Below, one piece after another: positions 1 through 5,903 of a DNA stretch of 5,903 nt. The translations under genes and the position numbers were made by a program. The stretch comes from Palsa-504 sp050013055 (lineage in GTDB: Bacteria; Actinomycetota; Actinomycetes; Streptosporangiales; Streptosporangiaceae): contig JBEKGC010000425.1 of assembly GCA_050013055.1 (NCBI GenBank), forward strand, positions 1 through 5,903, read 5' to 3'. The notes beneath the pieces were generated by a model. The model was not told the origin of the DNA. It ran no database searches and worked only from the letters and a program-made list of their open reading frames with translations. The first letter of the stretch is position 1, and each line of letters begins with the position of its first letter.

Positions 1-873
1 CTACAGGCGGATGGCCAGGCCGATGGTGAACGCGATCCCGAAGGCCAGCTGCAGCCGCCCGGTCTCACCGAGCGCCTTGATCAGCGCCGGGCCTGAGGCG
101 CCGGCCCGCACGGACCTGATGGGTATCCGGGCCAGCGGCAGGGCCGCGACGGTGATCAGCGCCAGCGGCCGGAAAACGGCGAGCAGCGCCACGATGCCGA
201 ACGGCACGAGCAGCATCAGCGTGTACCCGACACGGCTGCGCGCGTCCCCGAGCAGGACCGCGAGCGTACGCTTGCCCGCCAGCGTGTCGGTCCGGATGTC
301 ACGCAGGTTGTTGACCATCAGCAGGGCGCAGGCCAGCAGCCCGGCTGGCACGGATGCAGCCAGCCCCAGCCAGCTGAACCCCTTCATCTGCACGTACGCG
401 GTCCCCGCCACCGCGACCACGCCGAAGCACGCGAACACGAAGACTTCGCCGAGGCCGTTGTACCCGTAGGGCTTGGGGCCGCCGGTGTAGAACCAGGCGG
501 CGGCGATGCAGCCCGCGCCCACCGCGAGCAGCCACCAGGACGTGACGGCGGCCAGCGTGAGCCCGGCCAGGCCGGCCACGCAGAAGAAGCCGAACGCAGC
601 CGCCTTCACCTGCCGCGGCGGTGCCAGCCCGGCCGCGACGAGCCGCACCGGCCCGACCCGCCGCTCGTCGGACCCGCGCACGCCGTCGCTGTAGTCGTTG
701 GCATAGTTGACGCCGACCTGGAGAGCGAGCGCGACCACGAGCGCCAGCGCCGCCCGCCACCAGGAGAACTTGTCGTAACCGGCGGCGACTCCCGAGCCGA
801 TGAGGACAGGGACGATCGCCGCGGGCAACGTCCTCGGACGTGTTCCCGCCAGCCATTCCCGAGCGTCAGCCAC
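1..873 (-). CDS. menA: 1,4-dihydroxy-2-naphthoate polyprenyltransferase (MenA)
   Basis: Integral-membrane UbiA-superfamily prenyltransferase. It attaches a polyprenyl chain from polyprenyl diphosphate to 1,4-dihydroxy-2-naphthoate, giving demethylmenaquinone, the membrane step of menaquinone synthesis. The 290 residues match the usual MenA length. The first Asp-rich motif is NDYSDGVRGSD at residues 59-69, followed by the MenA-like GPVRLVAAG at 74-82. The second is NNLRDIRTD at 188-196, followed by AGKRTLAVLLGD. These motifs bind Mg-diphosphate. Between and after them are about eight to nine hydrophobic segments, for example near 41-55, 92-110, 114-129, 143-160, 168-187, 217-234, 236-249 and 274-289. 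The start is GTG at 871-873, preceded on the minus strand by AGGA with a 7-base spacer. It lies 20 bases downstream of the GNAT stop, so it is probably co-transcribed with it. NDxxDxxxGxD together with NNLRD and GKRTL favours MenA over UbiA or other family members. The stop codon is at positions 1-3, so no downstream terminator can be seen. Confidence 0.95.
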   Translation of the reverse strand: MADAREWLAGTRPRTLPAAIVPVLIGSGVAAGYDKFSWWRAALALVVALALQVGVNYANDYSDGVRGSDERRVGPVRLVAAGLAPPRQVKAAAFGFFCVAGLAGLTLAAVTSWWLLAVGAGCIAAAWFYTGGPKPYGYNGLGEVFVFACFGVVAVAGTAYVQMKGFSWLGLAASVPAGLLACALLMVNNLRDIRTDTLAGKRTLAVLLGDARSRVGYTLMLLVPFGIVALLAVFRPLALITVAALPLARIPIRSVRAGASGPALIKALGETGRLQLAFGIAFTIGLAIRL

Positions 874-893
874 TCCCAGATCCTACGCGGGCC

Positions 894-1457
894 CTATTCA
901 CTAATGGTCGTGTGCAGGCGGAGCACGGGTACGCTCACGCCCACGTCCAGTTCGGCCCGGGCGCCGTCGGCGGCCCAGCCGGACGATTCAAGGAAACCGC
1001 GCAGCGCCGTGTCCGCTTCAAGCGCCCACGCCGACAGGGTGCGGAAGCCGTCCTGGGTGAGGGTGTCCGCGGCCGCGTGCAGGAGCCTGCTGCCGTGCCC
1101 GTGCCCGGTCTGCTCCGGGAGGACTCGCAGCTCGTAGAGCTCGCCGTCGGTGCCGGGCCAGCGGTCAGCGTCGCTGGCCGGCCCGGCGGAGATAAACCCG
1201 ACCAGCTCGCGGGCACCTGGGGTCGGGCCGTCTTGCACCGCCGCCAGCACGTGGTGCCTGCTCGTCGGCGGGTTGGTGATCGCGTCTGACCAGCGGTCAC
1301 GCCATACGCCCTGGGCTTCGTCGCTGGTCAGCTCCGCGAGCAGGGCCCCGGGCACGATCCCGGCGAAGCTGCGGCGCCAGCTCGCCACCTGCACCCGGGC
1401 CAGCCCCCCGGCGTCGGCCGCGCGGGCCGGGCGGACGAAACCAGCGGGCGCGCTCAC
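894..1457 (-). CDS. GNAT family N-acetyltransferase
   Basis: A 187-residue single-domain protein of the Gcn5-related N-acetyltransferase fold, which transfers acetyl from acetyl-CoA to an amine. The substrate cannot be read from the sequence. The N-terminal segment FVRPARAADAGGLARVQVAS (7-26), continuing into WRRSFAGIVP, is typical of beta1-alpha1 in actinobacterial GNATs. Motif A is ELRVLPEQTGHGHGSRLL (109-126), where TGHGHG is the acetyl-CoA pyrophosphate loop; the usual first Arg/Gln of (R/Q)xxGxG is Thr here. Motif B is DTALRGFLESSGW (149-161), corresponding to the common N..A..FYE..GF. No signal peptide or membrane segment is visible, so it should be cytosolic. The start is GTG at 1455-1457, which overlaps the ilvD stop as GTGA. 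Only a weak GGA lies just upstream, so translation is probably coupled to ilvD. Family assignment is firm; a role in protein, antibiotic or small-molecule acetylation remains open. Confidence 0.88.
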   Translation of the reverse strand: MSAPAGFVRPARAADAGGLARVQVASWRRSFAGIVPGALLAELTSDEAQGVWRDRWSDAITNPPTSRHHVLAAVQDGPTPGARELVGFISAGPASDADRWPGTDGELYELRVLPEQTGHGHGSRLLHAAADTLTQDGFRTLSAWALEADTALRGFLESSGWAADGARAELDVGVSVPVLRLHTTISE

Positions 1458-3325
1458 TTGTCCGAGCGCGCGATGAGCGTGATGTCGCGGGCCGCCCCGG
1501 TGGAAGCCGAGGTGGCCATCGCGGCGTAGACCTGCAGCGCCACGCTGACCGGCCGCTGCCGCATGGCCGGCCGGTACCCGCCGAGCCCGGCCAGCAGCCG
1601 CTCCCGGCGCGCCGCGAGCTCGTCGTCGGTGACGTCAAGCCGCAGTTCGCGGCGCGGGATGTCGATCACCACCGTGTCGCCGGTTTCGGCCAGCGCGATC
1701 ACGCCGCCCGCCGCCGCCTCCGGCGCGACGTGGCAGATGGACAGGCCCGACGTCCCGCCGGAGAACCGCCCGTCGGTGATCAGGGCGCAGTCCCGGCCCA
1801 GGCCCTTGCCCTTGAGGAAGCTGGTCGGGTACAGCATCTCCTGCATCCCGGGGCCGCCGCGCGGCCCCTCGTAGCGGATGATCACCACGTCGCCCCTGCC
1901 CACCGCGCCGCTGAGGATGCCCGCCACCGCGTCTTCCTGGCTTTCGAACACCACCGCCGGCCCGGAGAACCGCCACAGTTCTTCCGGCACCCCCGCAGTC
2001 TTGACGATCGCGCCGTCCGGCGCGACGTTGCCGTAGAGCACGGCCAGCCCGCCATCGGCGGTGTAGGCGTGCCCGGCGTCCCTGATGCAGCCGCCGGCCC
2101 GGTCGGTGTCCAGCGTCTCCCAGCGGGCCGACTGCGAGAACGGGCGGGTGGTGCGGACTCCGCCGGGCGCACCGTGGTACAGCTCGACGGCTTCGTCGCT
2201 GACCGACGCGGAGCCGAGATCCCAGGTGTCAAGGAATTCTCGCAACGACGCGCTGTGCACCGTGCGCACCTCGCGGTGGAGCAGTCCGGCCCGGTCGAGT
2301 TCGCCCAGGATCGACGGGATGCCGCCGGCCCGGTGCACGTCCTCCAGGTGATACGCGCTGCTCGGCGCGACCTTGCACAGGCAGGGCACGCGGCGGGACA
2401 GCTCGTCGATTTCCTTGAGGCCGAAGTCCACCTCGCCCTCGTGCGCCGCCGCCAGCAGGTGCAGGATCGTGTTCGTCGACCCGCCCATGGCCACGTCCAG
2501 GGTCATCGCGTTCTCGAACGCGTCCCGGTTCGCGATCGAGCGGGGCAGCACGGAGGAATCCCCGTCGTAGTAGTACTGGCGGGTGATCTCCGCGATCGCG
2601 CGGCCGGCCCGCTCGAACAGGCCGCGCCGGGCCGAGTGGGTGGCCAGCGTGCTTCCGTTGCCCGGCAGGGCCAGGCCGATCGCCTCGGTCAGGCAGTTCA
2701 TCGAGTTGGCGGTGAACATGCCGGAGCAGGAGCCGCACGTCGGGCAGGCGGACTCTTCCATCTCGAGCAACTGGTCGTCGGACACCGACGGATCCGCCGA
2801 GGCGACCATCGAGTCGATCAGGTCGAGCTTGCGCCCGAAACCGGGGGAACCGGCCGCCAGGCCAGCCGGCGCTCCGGCTTCCATCGGCCCGCCGGAGACG
2901 AACACGGTGGGGATGTTCAGCCGCATGGTCGCGATCAGCATGCCCGGCGTGATCTTGTCGCAGTTCGAGATGCAGATCATGGCGTCGGCGCAGTGCGCGT
3001 TGACCATGTACTCGACGGAGTCGGCGATCAGCTCCCGGCTCGGCAGCGAGTACAGCATGCCGCCGTGTCCCATCGCGATGCCGTCGTCGACCGCGATCGT
3101 GTTGAACTCACGCGGGATCGCCCCAGCCTCCCGCACCGCCGCCGCCACGACCTGGCCGACCTCGCGCAGGTGCACGTGACCGGGGACGAACTCGGTGAAG
3201 CTGTTCGCGACCGCGATGATCGGCTTGCCGATGTCTTCCCTGGCCACCCCGGTGGCGCGCAGCAGGGCGCGCGCACCCGCCATGTTCCTGCCGTGCGTGA
3301 CCGTACGGGACCGAAGCGGCGGCAT
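1454..3325 (-). CDS. ilvD: Dihydroxy-acid dehydratase (IlvD), long E. coli-type
   Basis: Cytosolic Fe-S dehydratase (EC 4.2.1.9). It converts 2,3-dihydroxyisovalerate and 2,3-dihydroxy-3-methylvalerate to the 2-keto acids that lead to Val, Leu, pantothenate and Ile. The 623 residues align essentially end to end with the roughly 616-residue E. coli enzyme as I remember it, and the N-terminus (THGRNMAGARALLRATG) keeps E. coli numbering. By that alignment the metal and active-site residues are D81, C122, D123 and K124 (the carbamylated Lys) in CISNCDKITPGML; C200 in ACPTCGSCSGMFTANSMNC; E496 in GGPGMQEM; and the base S522 in ITDGRFSGGTSG. The position holding the first cluster Cys in the shorter [2Fe-2S] class (TPCN) is Gly here (VPGH, 47-50), as in the long class. 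One oddity is C531 in SICHVAPEA, where the E. coli and Corynebacterium enzymes have Gly. The ATG start is supported by AGAGGA 8 bases upstream. The stop overlaps the GNAT start. No ilvB, ilvN or ilvC is in the window. Confidence 0.98.
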   Translation of the reverse strand: MPPLRSRTVTHGRNMAGARALLRATGVAREDIGKPIIAVANSFTEFVPGHVHLREVGQVVAAAVREAGAIPREFNTIAVDDGIAMGHGGMLYSLPSRELIADSVEYMVNAHCADAMICISNCDKITPGMLIATMRLNIPTVFVSGGPMEAGAPAGLAAGSPGFGRKLDLIDSMVASADPSVSDDQLLEMEESACPTCGSCSGMFTANSMNCLTEAIGLALPGNGSTLATHSARRGLFERAGRAIAEITRQYYYDGDSSVLPRSIANRDAFENAMTLDVAMGGSTNTILHLLAAAHEGEVDFGLKEIDELSRRVPCLCKVAPSSAYHLEDVHRAGGIPSILGELDRAGLLHREVRTVHSASLREFLDTWDLGSASVSDEAVELYHGAPGGVRTTRPFSQSARWETLDTDRAGGCIRDAGHAYTADGGLAVLYGNVAPDGAIVKTAGVPEELWRFSGPAVVFESQEDAVAGILSGAVGRGDVVIIRYEGPRGGPGMQEMLYPTSFLKGKGLGRDCALITDGRFSGGTSGLSICHVAPEAAAGGVIALAETGDTVVIDIPRRELRLDVTDDELAARRERLLAGLGGYRPAMRQRPVSVALQVYAAMATSASTGAARDITLIARSDK

Positions 3326-3448
3326 ACCGATCTTCCTCTCAGTTTTGTGATGTCAGGAGTACCAGCGTACCGGCGCGCGCGTTCCGCCCAGGTTCAGTCG
3401 ATGCCGCAGGTGGCAGACCGGAACGATGTCAGGATATCGGTCCCGGGC
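3326..3448 (-). promoter_or_regulatory. ilvD leader/promoter region with 10-bp direct repeat
   Basis: Non-coding gap between the NERD stop and the ilvD ATG. Reading toward ilvD it contains two exact copies of TCCTGACATC, at 3425-3434 and 3349-3358 (about -109 to -100 and -33 to -24 from the ATG), with start points 76 bp apart. A TACGCT (3364-3369) fits an actinobacterial -10 (TAnnnT), but I see no convincing -35 at 16-19 bases upstream. No short leader peptide with Val, Leu or Ile codons precedes ilvD: the only minus-strand ATG in the leader region is the ilvD start itself. Peptide-based attenuation is therefore not supported. Whether ilvD has its own promoter here or is also read through from the NERD gene cannot be decided from sequence. 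Confidence 0.3.
3334..3339 (-). promoter_or_regulatory. ilvD ribosome binding site
   Basis: On the minus strand this reads AGAGGA and lies 8 bases before the ilvD ATG. It fits a Shine-Dalgarno sequence well and fixes the start at 3325, which also agrees with the conserved N-terminus of long IlvD proteins. Confidence 0.75.
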
Positions 3449-4600
3449 TCAGCCCGCCCGGCCGCCGGCGGTCAGGTGCGGAAAGGCCTGGTTCGCCGCC
3501 TCGTAGATCCGGTCGACTTGGGCGTCGTCCAGCCGGGACAGGCCGTTTTCGCTGGCCCGGCGTCTGAGGTACTTGCGCAGCCGCGGCCCGCTGAACACGT
3601 CGACCTCCCTGATGGTGGCCACGTCCCAGGGGATTCTCGGTCCGTAGACGGCCATCGCCGGCCGGACCGTGACCGGGCTGCCGACCACGCCGGAGAGCAT
3701 CTCGGACGCCCGTTCGGACTCCCACCGGGCGTGCTCGAGCCGCTCCTTCATGCTGAACGGCCCGTGCCACAGCTGCCTGGCATTCTTGGTCCGCACCACC
3801 AGGTGCTTGTCCCAGGACTCCGAGTCGATGGCGAACACGCCGGTCGGCCCGACCACCAGGTGGTCGATCTGCTCCTGGCTTTCAGGAATGAGGTTGCCGT
3901 GGATGGCCCGGTAGCCCGCCCGCCCGAGTTTGGCCAGCTGCCTGCGGGTGTGGCGCTGGGCCACCGTCATCTTCGCCCGCTGGCCGGGCAGACCTCGTCT
4001 GGAGGAGTAGATGGTGTCGGCGATGACGGCGATGACGGCGAGCGTCAGCCCGAGCCGCCAGGACACCAGGAGCGAGAACGCCACCCCGACCACGATCGCG
4101 ATGATGATCCGCCGCCGCCAGGTCCGCATCCTCGGGTTGGCGGCCAGGTGCGCCACGTTGCCGCGCTGCTCGCCGATACCGGGCCGCGGCGTGTCACCGC
4201 CGGCCTGCTCGACCGGCGTGACCACGAGCTTCCATGGAGCCTTGGCCGGTTCCGGCCCGGTCCCGTCGCCGGGCGAATCCGCGTCCGGCAGGTCGTCGGG
4301 CTCGACCGCGTCCTGGGATCCCCATTCCAGGAACGACGGCGCGGAGCCCATCTCGCCGCCCTCGTCCGAACCGGCTAGCCCCGCCTCGGCTCGCTCCGCC
4401 TCGGCTGGCCCCACCCAAGCCGGCCCCGCCTCGGCTAGCCCCGGCCCGGAGCCTGGCGGCTCGCCCGCCGTCGAGGCGTTCGCCGGACGGTTGGGCGCCG
4501 GGCCATGCGTCTGCGCTCCGTCCGGTGCTGCCCCGCTGCGATCGTCTGATGCCACCGCATGCCCCGATGACTTTTTACTTCTCAGCTTCGGCCACGCCAT
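3449..4600 (-). CDS. Membrane-anchored NERD (nuclease-related) domain protein
   Basis: Predicted 383-residue protein, function unknown. Residues 1-120 are a low-complexity, Pro/Ala/Gly/Glu-rich and probably disordered region that includes a pentapeptide repeat near 52-77. After the basic RMRTWRRR come two closely spaced hydrophobic segments (about 165-181 and 183-198), a likely membrane hairpin placing both ends in the cytosol. Residues about 207-320 form a NERD domain with the hallmark IDHLVVGPTGVFAID (245-259), then IDSESW and HGPFSMKERLEHARWESERA. In typical NERD domains an N-terminal GE and a D-x-K after the second strand supply nuclease-type residues. Here the equivalents appear to be A214-Q215 and D259-S260-E261, so activity is doubtful. 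The ATG at 4598-4600 was chosen because GGTGAG lies 6 bases upstream. An in-frame GTG at 4618 would add six residues but has no properly spaced Shine-Dalgarno. Its neighbours, ilvD downstream and a divergent amidase, do not explain its role. Confidence 0.85.
   Translation of the reverse strand: MAWPKLRSKKSSGHAVASDDRSGAAPDGAQTHGPAPNRPANASTAGEPPGSGPGLAEAGPAWVGPAEAERAEAGLAGSDEGGEMGSAPSFLEWGSQDAVEPDDLPDADSPGDGTGPEPAKAPWKLVVTPVEQAGGDTPRPGIGEQRGNVAHLAANPRMRTWRRRIIIAIVVGVAFSLLVSWRLGLTLAVIAVIADTIYSSRRGLPGQRAKMTVAQRHTRRQLAKLGRAGYRAIHGNLIPESQEQIDHLVVGPTGVFAIDSESWDKHLVVRTKNARQLWHGPFSMKERLEHARWESERASEMLSGVVGSPVTVRPAMAVYGPRIPWDVATIREVDVFSGPRLRKYLRRRASENGLSRLDDAQVDRIYEAANQAFPHLTAGGRAG
4372..4446. repeat. 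15-bp x 5 coding tandem repeat (minisatellite) in the NERD gene
   Basis: Five consecutive 15-base units related to CGGCTAGCCCCGCCT on the plus strand start at 4372, 4387, 4402, 4417 and 4432. They have substitutions but no indels. Because 15 is a multiple of three, the array stays in frame. On the minus strand it encodes pentapeptides of the type GLAEA, GPAWV, GPAEA, ERAEA and GLAGS within the disordered N-terminal part of the NERD protein. Copy-number change would lengthen or shorten the linker without breaking the gene. Confidence 0.8.
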
Positions 4601-4669
4601 CCGGTACTCACCCACCACCTCAGCGTAACTGCGTTAGGACTAAGCGCATAGCACGGTTACCAACCACGA

Positions 4670-4698
4670 TTGTGCCCTACGGCAGTAGGTTTTATAGC
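4670..4698 (+). promoter_or_regulatory. Candidate sigma70-type promoter of the amidase gene
   Basis: TTGTGC (4670-4675) and TATAGC (4693-4698) are separated by exactly 17 bases, matching a -35/-10 arrangement at four of six -10 positions and with the TTG of the -35. Transcription would start near 4705, giving a leader of about 54 bases before the ATG at 4759. The spacer contains the perfect inverted repeat CCTAC-GGCA-GTAGG (4676-4689), a possible operator. This rests on motif match only. Confidence 0.45.
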
Positions 4699-4708
4699 AA
4701 GACACGGG

Positions 4709-4731
4709 GCCGGAAACCGGCGAGAGGCCGG
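4709..4731 (+). other. Amidase leader with two mutually exclusive stem-loops
   Basis: Three short segments in the predicted 5' leader can pair in two ways. GCCGG (4709-4713) pairs with CCGGC (4717-4721) across an AAA loop, or the same CCGGC pairs with a second GCCGG (4727-4731) across a GAGAG loop. Either stem is five G-C pairs. No U-tract follows, so neither looks like a classical terminator, and the second stem ends 19 bases before the Shine-Dalgarno GAGG. It matches no riboswitch class I recognise and may be chance in GC-rich DNA. Confidence 0.3.
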
Positions 4732-4758
4732 GACGCACGTGGCTTACCATGAGGCAGC

Positions 4759-5903
4759 ATGACGCAGATCCACGAGCTCACCGTGATTGAGCTGGCCACC
4801 GCGATCCGGACCAGGGAGCTGTCACCCGTCGCGGTCACCGAGCACTACCTGCACCGCATGGAGGAGCTTAACGACCGGGTCGGGGCCTTCTTCACCGTCA
4901 CCGCCGAACTCGCCACCGAGCAAGCCCTGGCCGCCGAGAAGGCCGTCGCGGCCGCCGGTGACCCGGCCGAACTACCCCCGCTGACCGGTGTCCCGATCCC
5001 GATCAAGGACCTGAACATGGTCGCCGGAGTCCGGCAGACCTTCGGCTCGGCCGCCCTGGCCGACAACGTGGCCAGCACCGATGACTACGTGGTGGCCGCG
5101 ATCAGGCAGGCCGGCGCGGTCATCACGGGCAAGACGGCGACGCCGGAGTTCGGGCTGCCCTGCTACACGGAAACCAAGATCGGGCCGCCGGCCCGCACTC
5201 CGTGGGACCTGTCCAGGTCCGCGGGCGGGTCGAGCGGCGGCGCGGCCGCCGCGGTGGCGGCGGGCCTGGCGCCGGCCGCCCAGGGCAACGACGGCGGCGG
5301 GTCGATCCGCATCCCGTCCAGCGTCTGCGGTCTGTTCGGGATCAAGCCGAGCCGCGGCCGGGTCTCCGGCGGACCGCTCGTGCCCGACCTGTTCGGCCTG
5401 GGCGTGAACGGGCCGATCGCCCGCACCGTCGCCGACGCCGCGCTGCTGCTCGACGTGATGGCGGGCAACCAGCTAGGCGACATGTACACCCTGCCGTCAC
5501 CGCCGCCAGGTGCGTCCTTTCTCGCCGCCGCCCGCCGGGCGCCCGGCCAGCTGCGGATCGGCCGGACCAGGCAGAGCCCGGTGGAGGGCGCCGAGGTGCA
5601 CCCGGACTGCGTGACCGCCTACGAAGAGGCGAGCACCTTGCTGGCCAGCCTCGGGCACCAGGTCGAAGACATCCCCGCGCCGTTCGGCCCGGACGTGGTG
5701 CCGTACTTCGAGGTCCTCTGGGCCGCCCACGCCACGCTGGCCCCGGTCACCCCGGACAAGGAAGACACCTTGCTCCCGCTGACCCGCTACCTGCGCGACC
5801 GCGGCCAGGCCATCGGAGCCAACGCGCTCATCTTCGCCCAGGCCTACCTGCAGGCCGTGACCCGCGTCGCGCTCACCGCGACGGCCCCCTTCGACGCCAT
5901 CCT
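4759..5903 (+). CDS. Amidase signature family hydrolase, 3' end cut off by window
   Basis: The reading frame from the ATG at 4759 stays open to the window edge (381 codons plus two bases). Family members are usually 450-500 residues, so about 80-110 are missing. Amidase-signature enzymes hydrolyse carboxamide bonds with a Ser-cisSer-Lys triad. All three are present: K83 in PIPIKDL, cis-Ser S158 in SAGGSSGGAAAAVAAG, and nucleophile S182 in GNDGGGSIRIPSS. The 24-residue gap between the two serines equals that in FAAH (S217/S241). The segment CGLFGIKPSRGRVSGGP (190-206) follows as in the family. There is no signal peptide or membrane segment, so it is probably cytosolic. GAGG 4 bases upstream supports the start. 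It resembles stand-alone or NylA-like amidases more than GatA: no gatC or gatB is visible and the motif is GNDGGGS rather than GSDTGGS. Substrate unknown. It is transcribed divergently from the NERD gene. Confidence 0.94.
   Translation, partial: MTQIHELTVIELATAIRTRELSPVAVTEHYLHRMEELNDRVGAFFTVTAELATEQALAAEKAVAAAGDPAELPPLTGVPIPIKDLNMVAGVRQTFGSAALADNVASTDDYVVAAIRQAGAVITGKTATPEFGLPCYTETKIGPPARTPWDLSRSAGGSSGGAAAAVAAGLAPAAQGNDGGGSIRIPSSVCGLFGIKPSRGRVSGGPLVPDLFGLGVNGPIARTVADAALLLDVMAGNQLGDMYTLPSPPPGASFLAAARRAPGQLRIGRTRQSPVEGAEVHPDCVTAYEEASTLLASLGHQVEDIPAPFGPDVVPYFEVLWAAHATLAPVTPDKEDTLLPLTRYLRDRGQAIGANALIFAQAYLQAVTRVALTATAPFDAI

Larger units (their letters stand above)
4601..4758. promoter_or_regulatory. 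Divergent intergenic region between NERD gene and amidase
   Basis: A 158-bp region holding the control signals of two divergent genes, visibly richer in A/T than the flanking genes. It contains, left to right: the NERD Shine-Dalgarno (GGTGAG on the minus strand, 4607-4612); an imperfect inverted repeat at 4631-4647 (GCGTTAG-GA-CTAAGCGC); a small inverted repeat GGTT-ACC-AACC at 4655-4665; a plus-strand promoter candidate at 4670-4698; alternative hairpins at 4709-4731; and the amidase Shine-Dalgarno GAGG at 4751-4754. I could not find a convincing -35/-10 pair for the NERD gene on the minus strand. Confidence 0.5.

Noticed and set aside
11..694. Plus-strand open frames opposite menA.
   Set aside because: Ser/Pro/Arg/Thr-rich shadow translations of a clear MenA gene, with no domain or credible start signal.
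3425..3434. CTGACA in the repeat copy as the -35 of an ilvD promoter.
   Set aside because: The sequence 16-18 bases downstream (CCTGCG/CTGCGG/TGCGGC) does not resemble a -10 element.
3444..3456. Hairpin CGGGC-TGA-GCCCG around the NERD stop codon as a terminator.
   Set aside because: The stem is only 5 bp, has a 3-base loop, and is not followed by a U-tract on the minus strand, so it is too weak to call.
1730..4378. An 882-codon open frame on the plus strand, antisense to ilvD and most of the NERD gene.
   Set aside because: It is the mirror of strong third-position GC bias in two real genes on the other strand. Its translation is Arg/Ala/Gly/His-rich with no recognisable domain, and it spans the ilvD-NERD gap without respecting gene borders.
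4700..4758. A known riboswitch (guanidine-I or similar) before the amidase.
   Set aside because: Scattered short matches such as CGAGAG and ACACGG are present, but the conserved core order and paired elements of that class are not.
4749..4790. A 13-codon leader peptide starting at the ATG at 4749.
   Set aside because: It is out of frame with and overlaps the amidase start, has no Shine-Dalgarno of its own and no biased residue content.
5163..5730. Minus-strand open frames opposite the amidase.
   Set aside because: The plus-strand frame carries a complete amidase signature with its catalytic triad; the antisense frames have no family features.

Overview
The window is very GC-rich, with strong third-position G/C bias, three GTG or overlapping starts and a menaquinone biosynthesis gene. 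This points to a high-GC actinomycete (Actinomycetota). The genus cannot be fixed from this sequence. It reads as ordinary chromosomal housekeeping DNA: I see no mobile element, tRNA, rRNA or CRISPR array.

Layout. Four genes lie on the minus strand, read from right to left. They are a membrane-anchored NERD-domain protein (3449-4600), dihydroxy-acid dehydratase ilvD (1454-3325), a GNAT acetyltransferase (894-1457) and 1,4-dihydroxy-2-naphthoate polyprenyltransferase menA (1-873, whose stop codon is the first three bases of the window). A fifth gene, an amidase-signature hydrolase (4759 to the right edge, 3' end missing), runs divergently on the plus strand.

Organisation. ilvD, the GNAT gene and menA form a tight run: ilvD and the GNAT gene overlap by 4 bases (GTGA), and menA starts 20 bases after the GNAT stop. 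They are probably one transcript. ilvD makes the branched-chain 2-keto acids for Val, Leu, Ile and pantothenate, while menA prenylates DHNA for menaquinone. They share no pathway, so the operon looks like a lineage-specific housekeeping grouping. The NERD gene is separated from ilvD by 122 bases that hold a 10-bp direct repeat and the ilvD ribosome binding site. The 158-bp divergent region between the NERD gene and the amidase is less GC-rich. It contains a plausible amidase promoter with an inverted repeat in its spacer, and a leader that can fold two mutually exclusive hairpins.

No clear undescribed system is visible. The items most worth a second look are the NERD protein, whose nuclease-type residues look substituted and whose N-terminal linker contains a 15-bp x 5 coding minisatellite, and the amidase leader.
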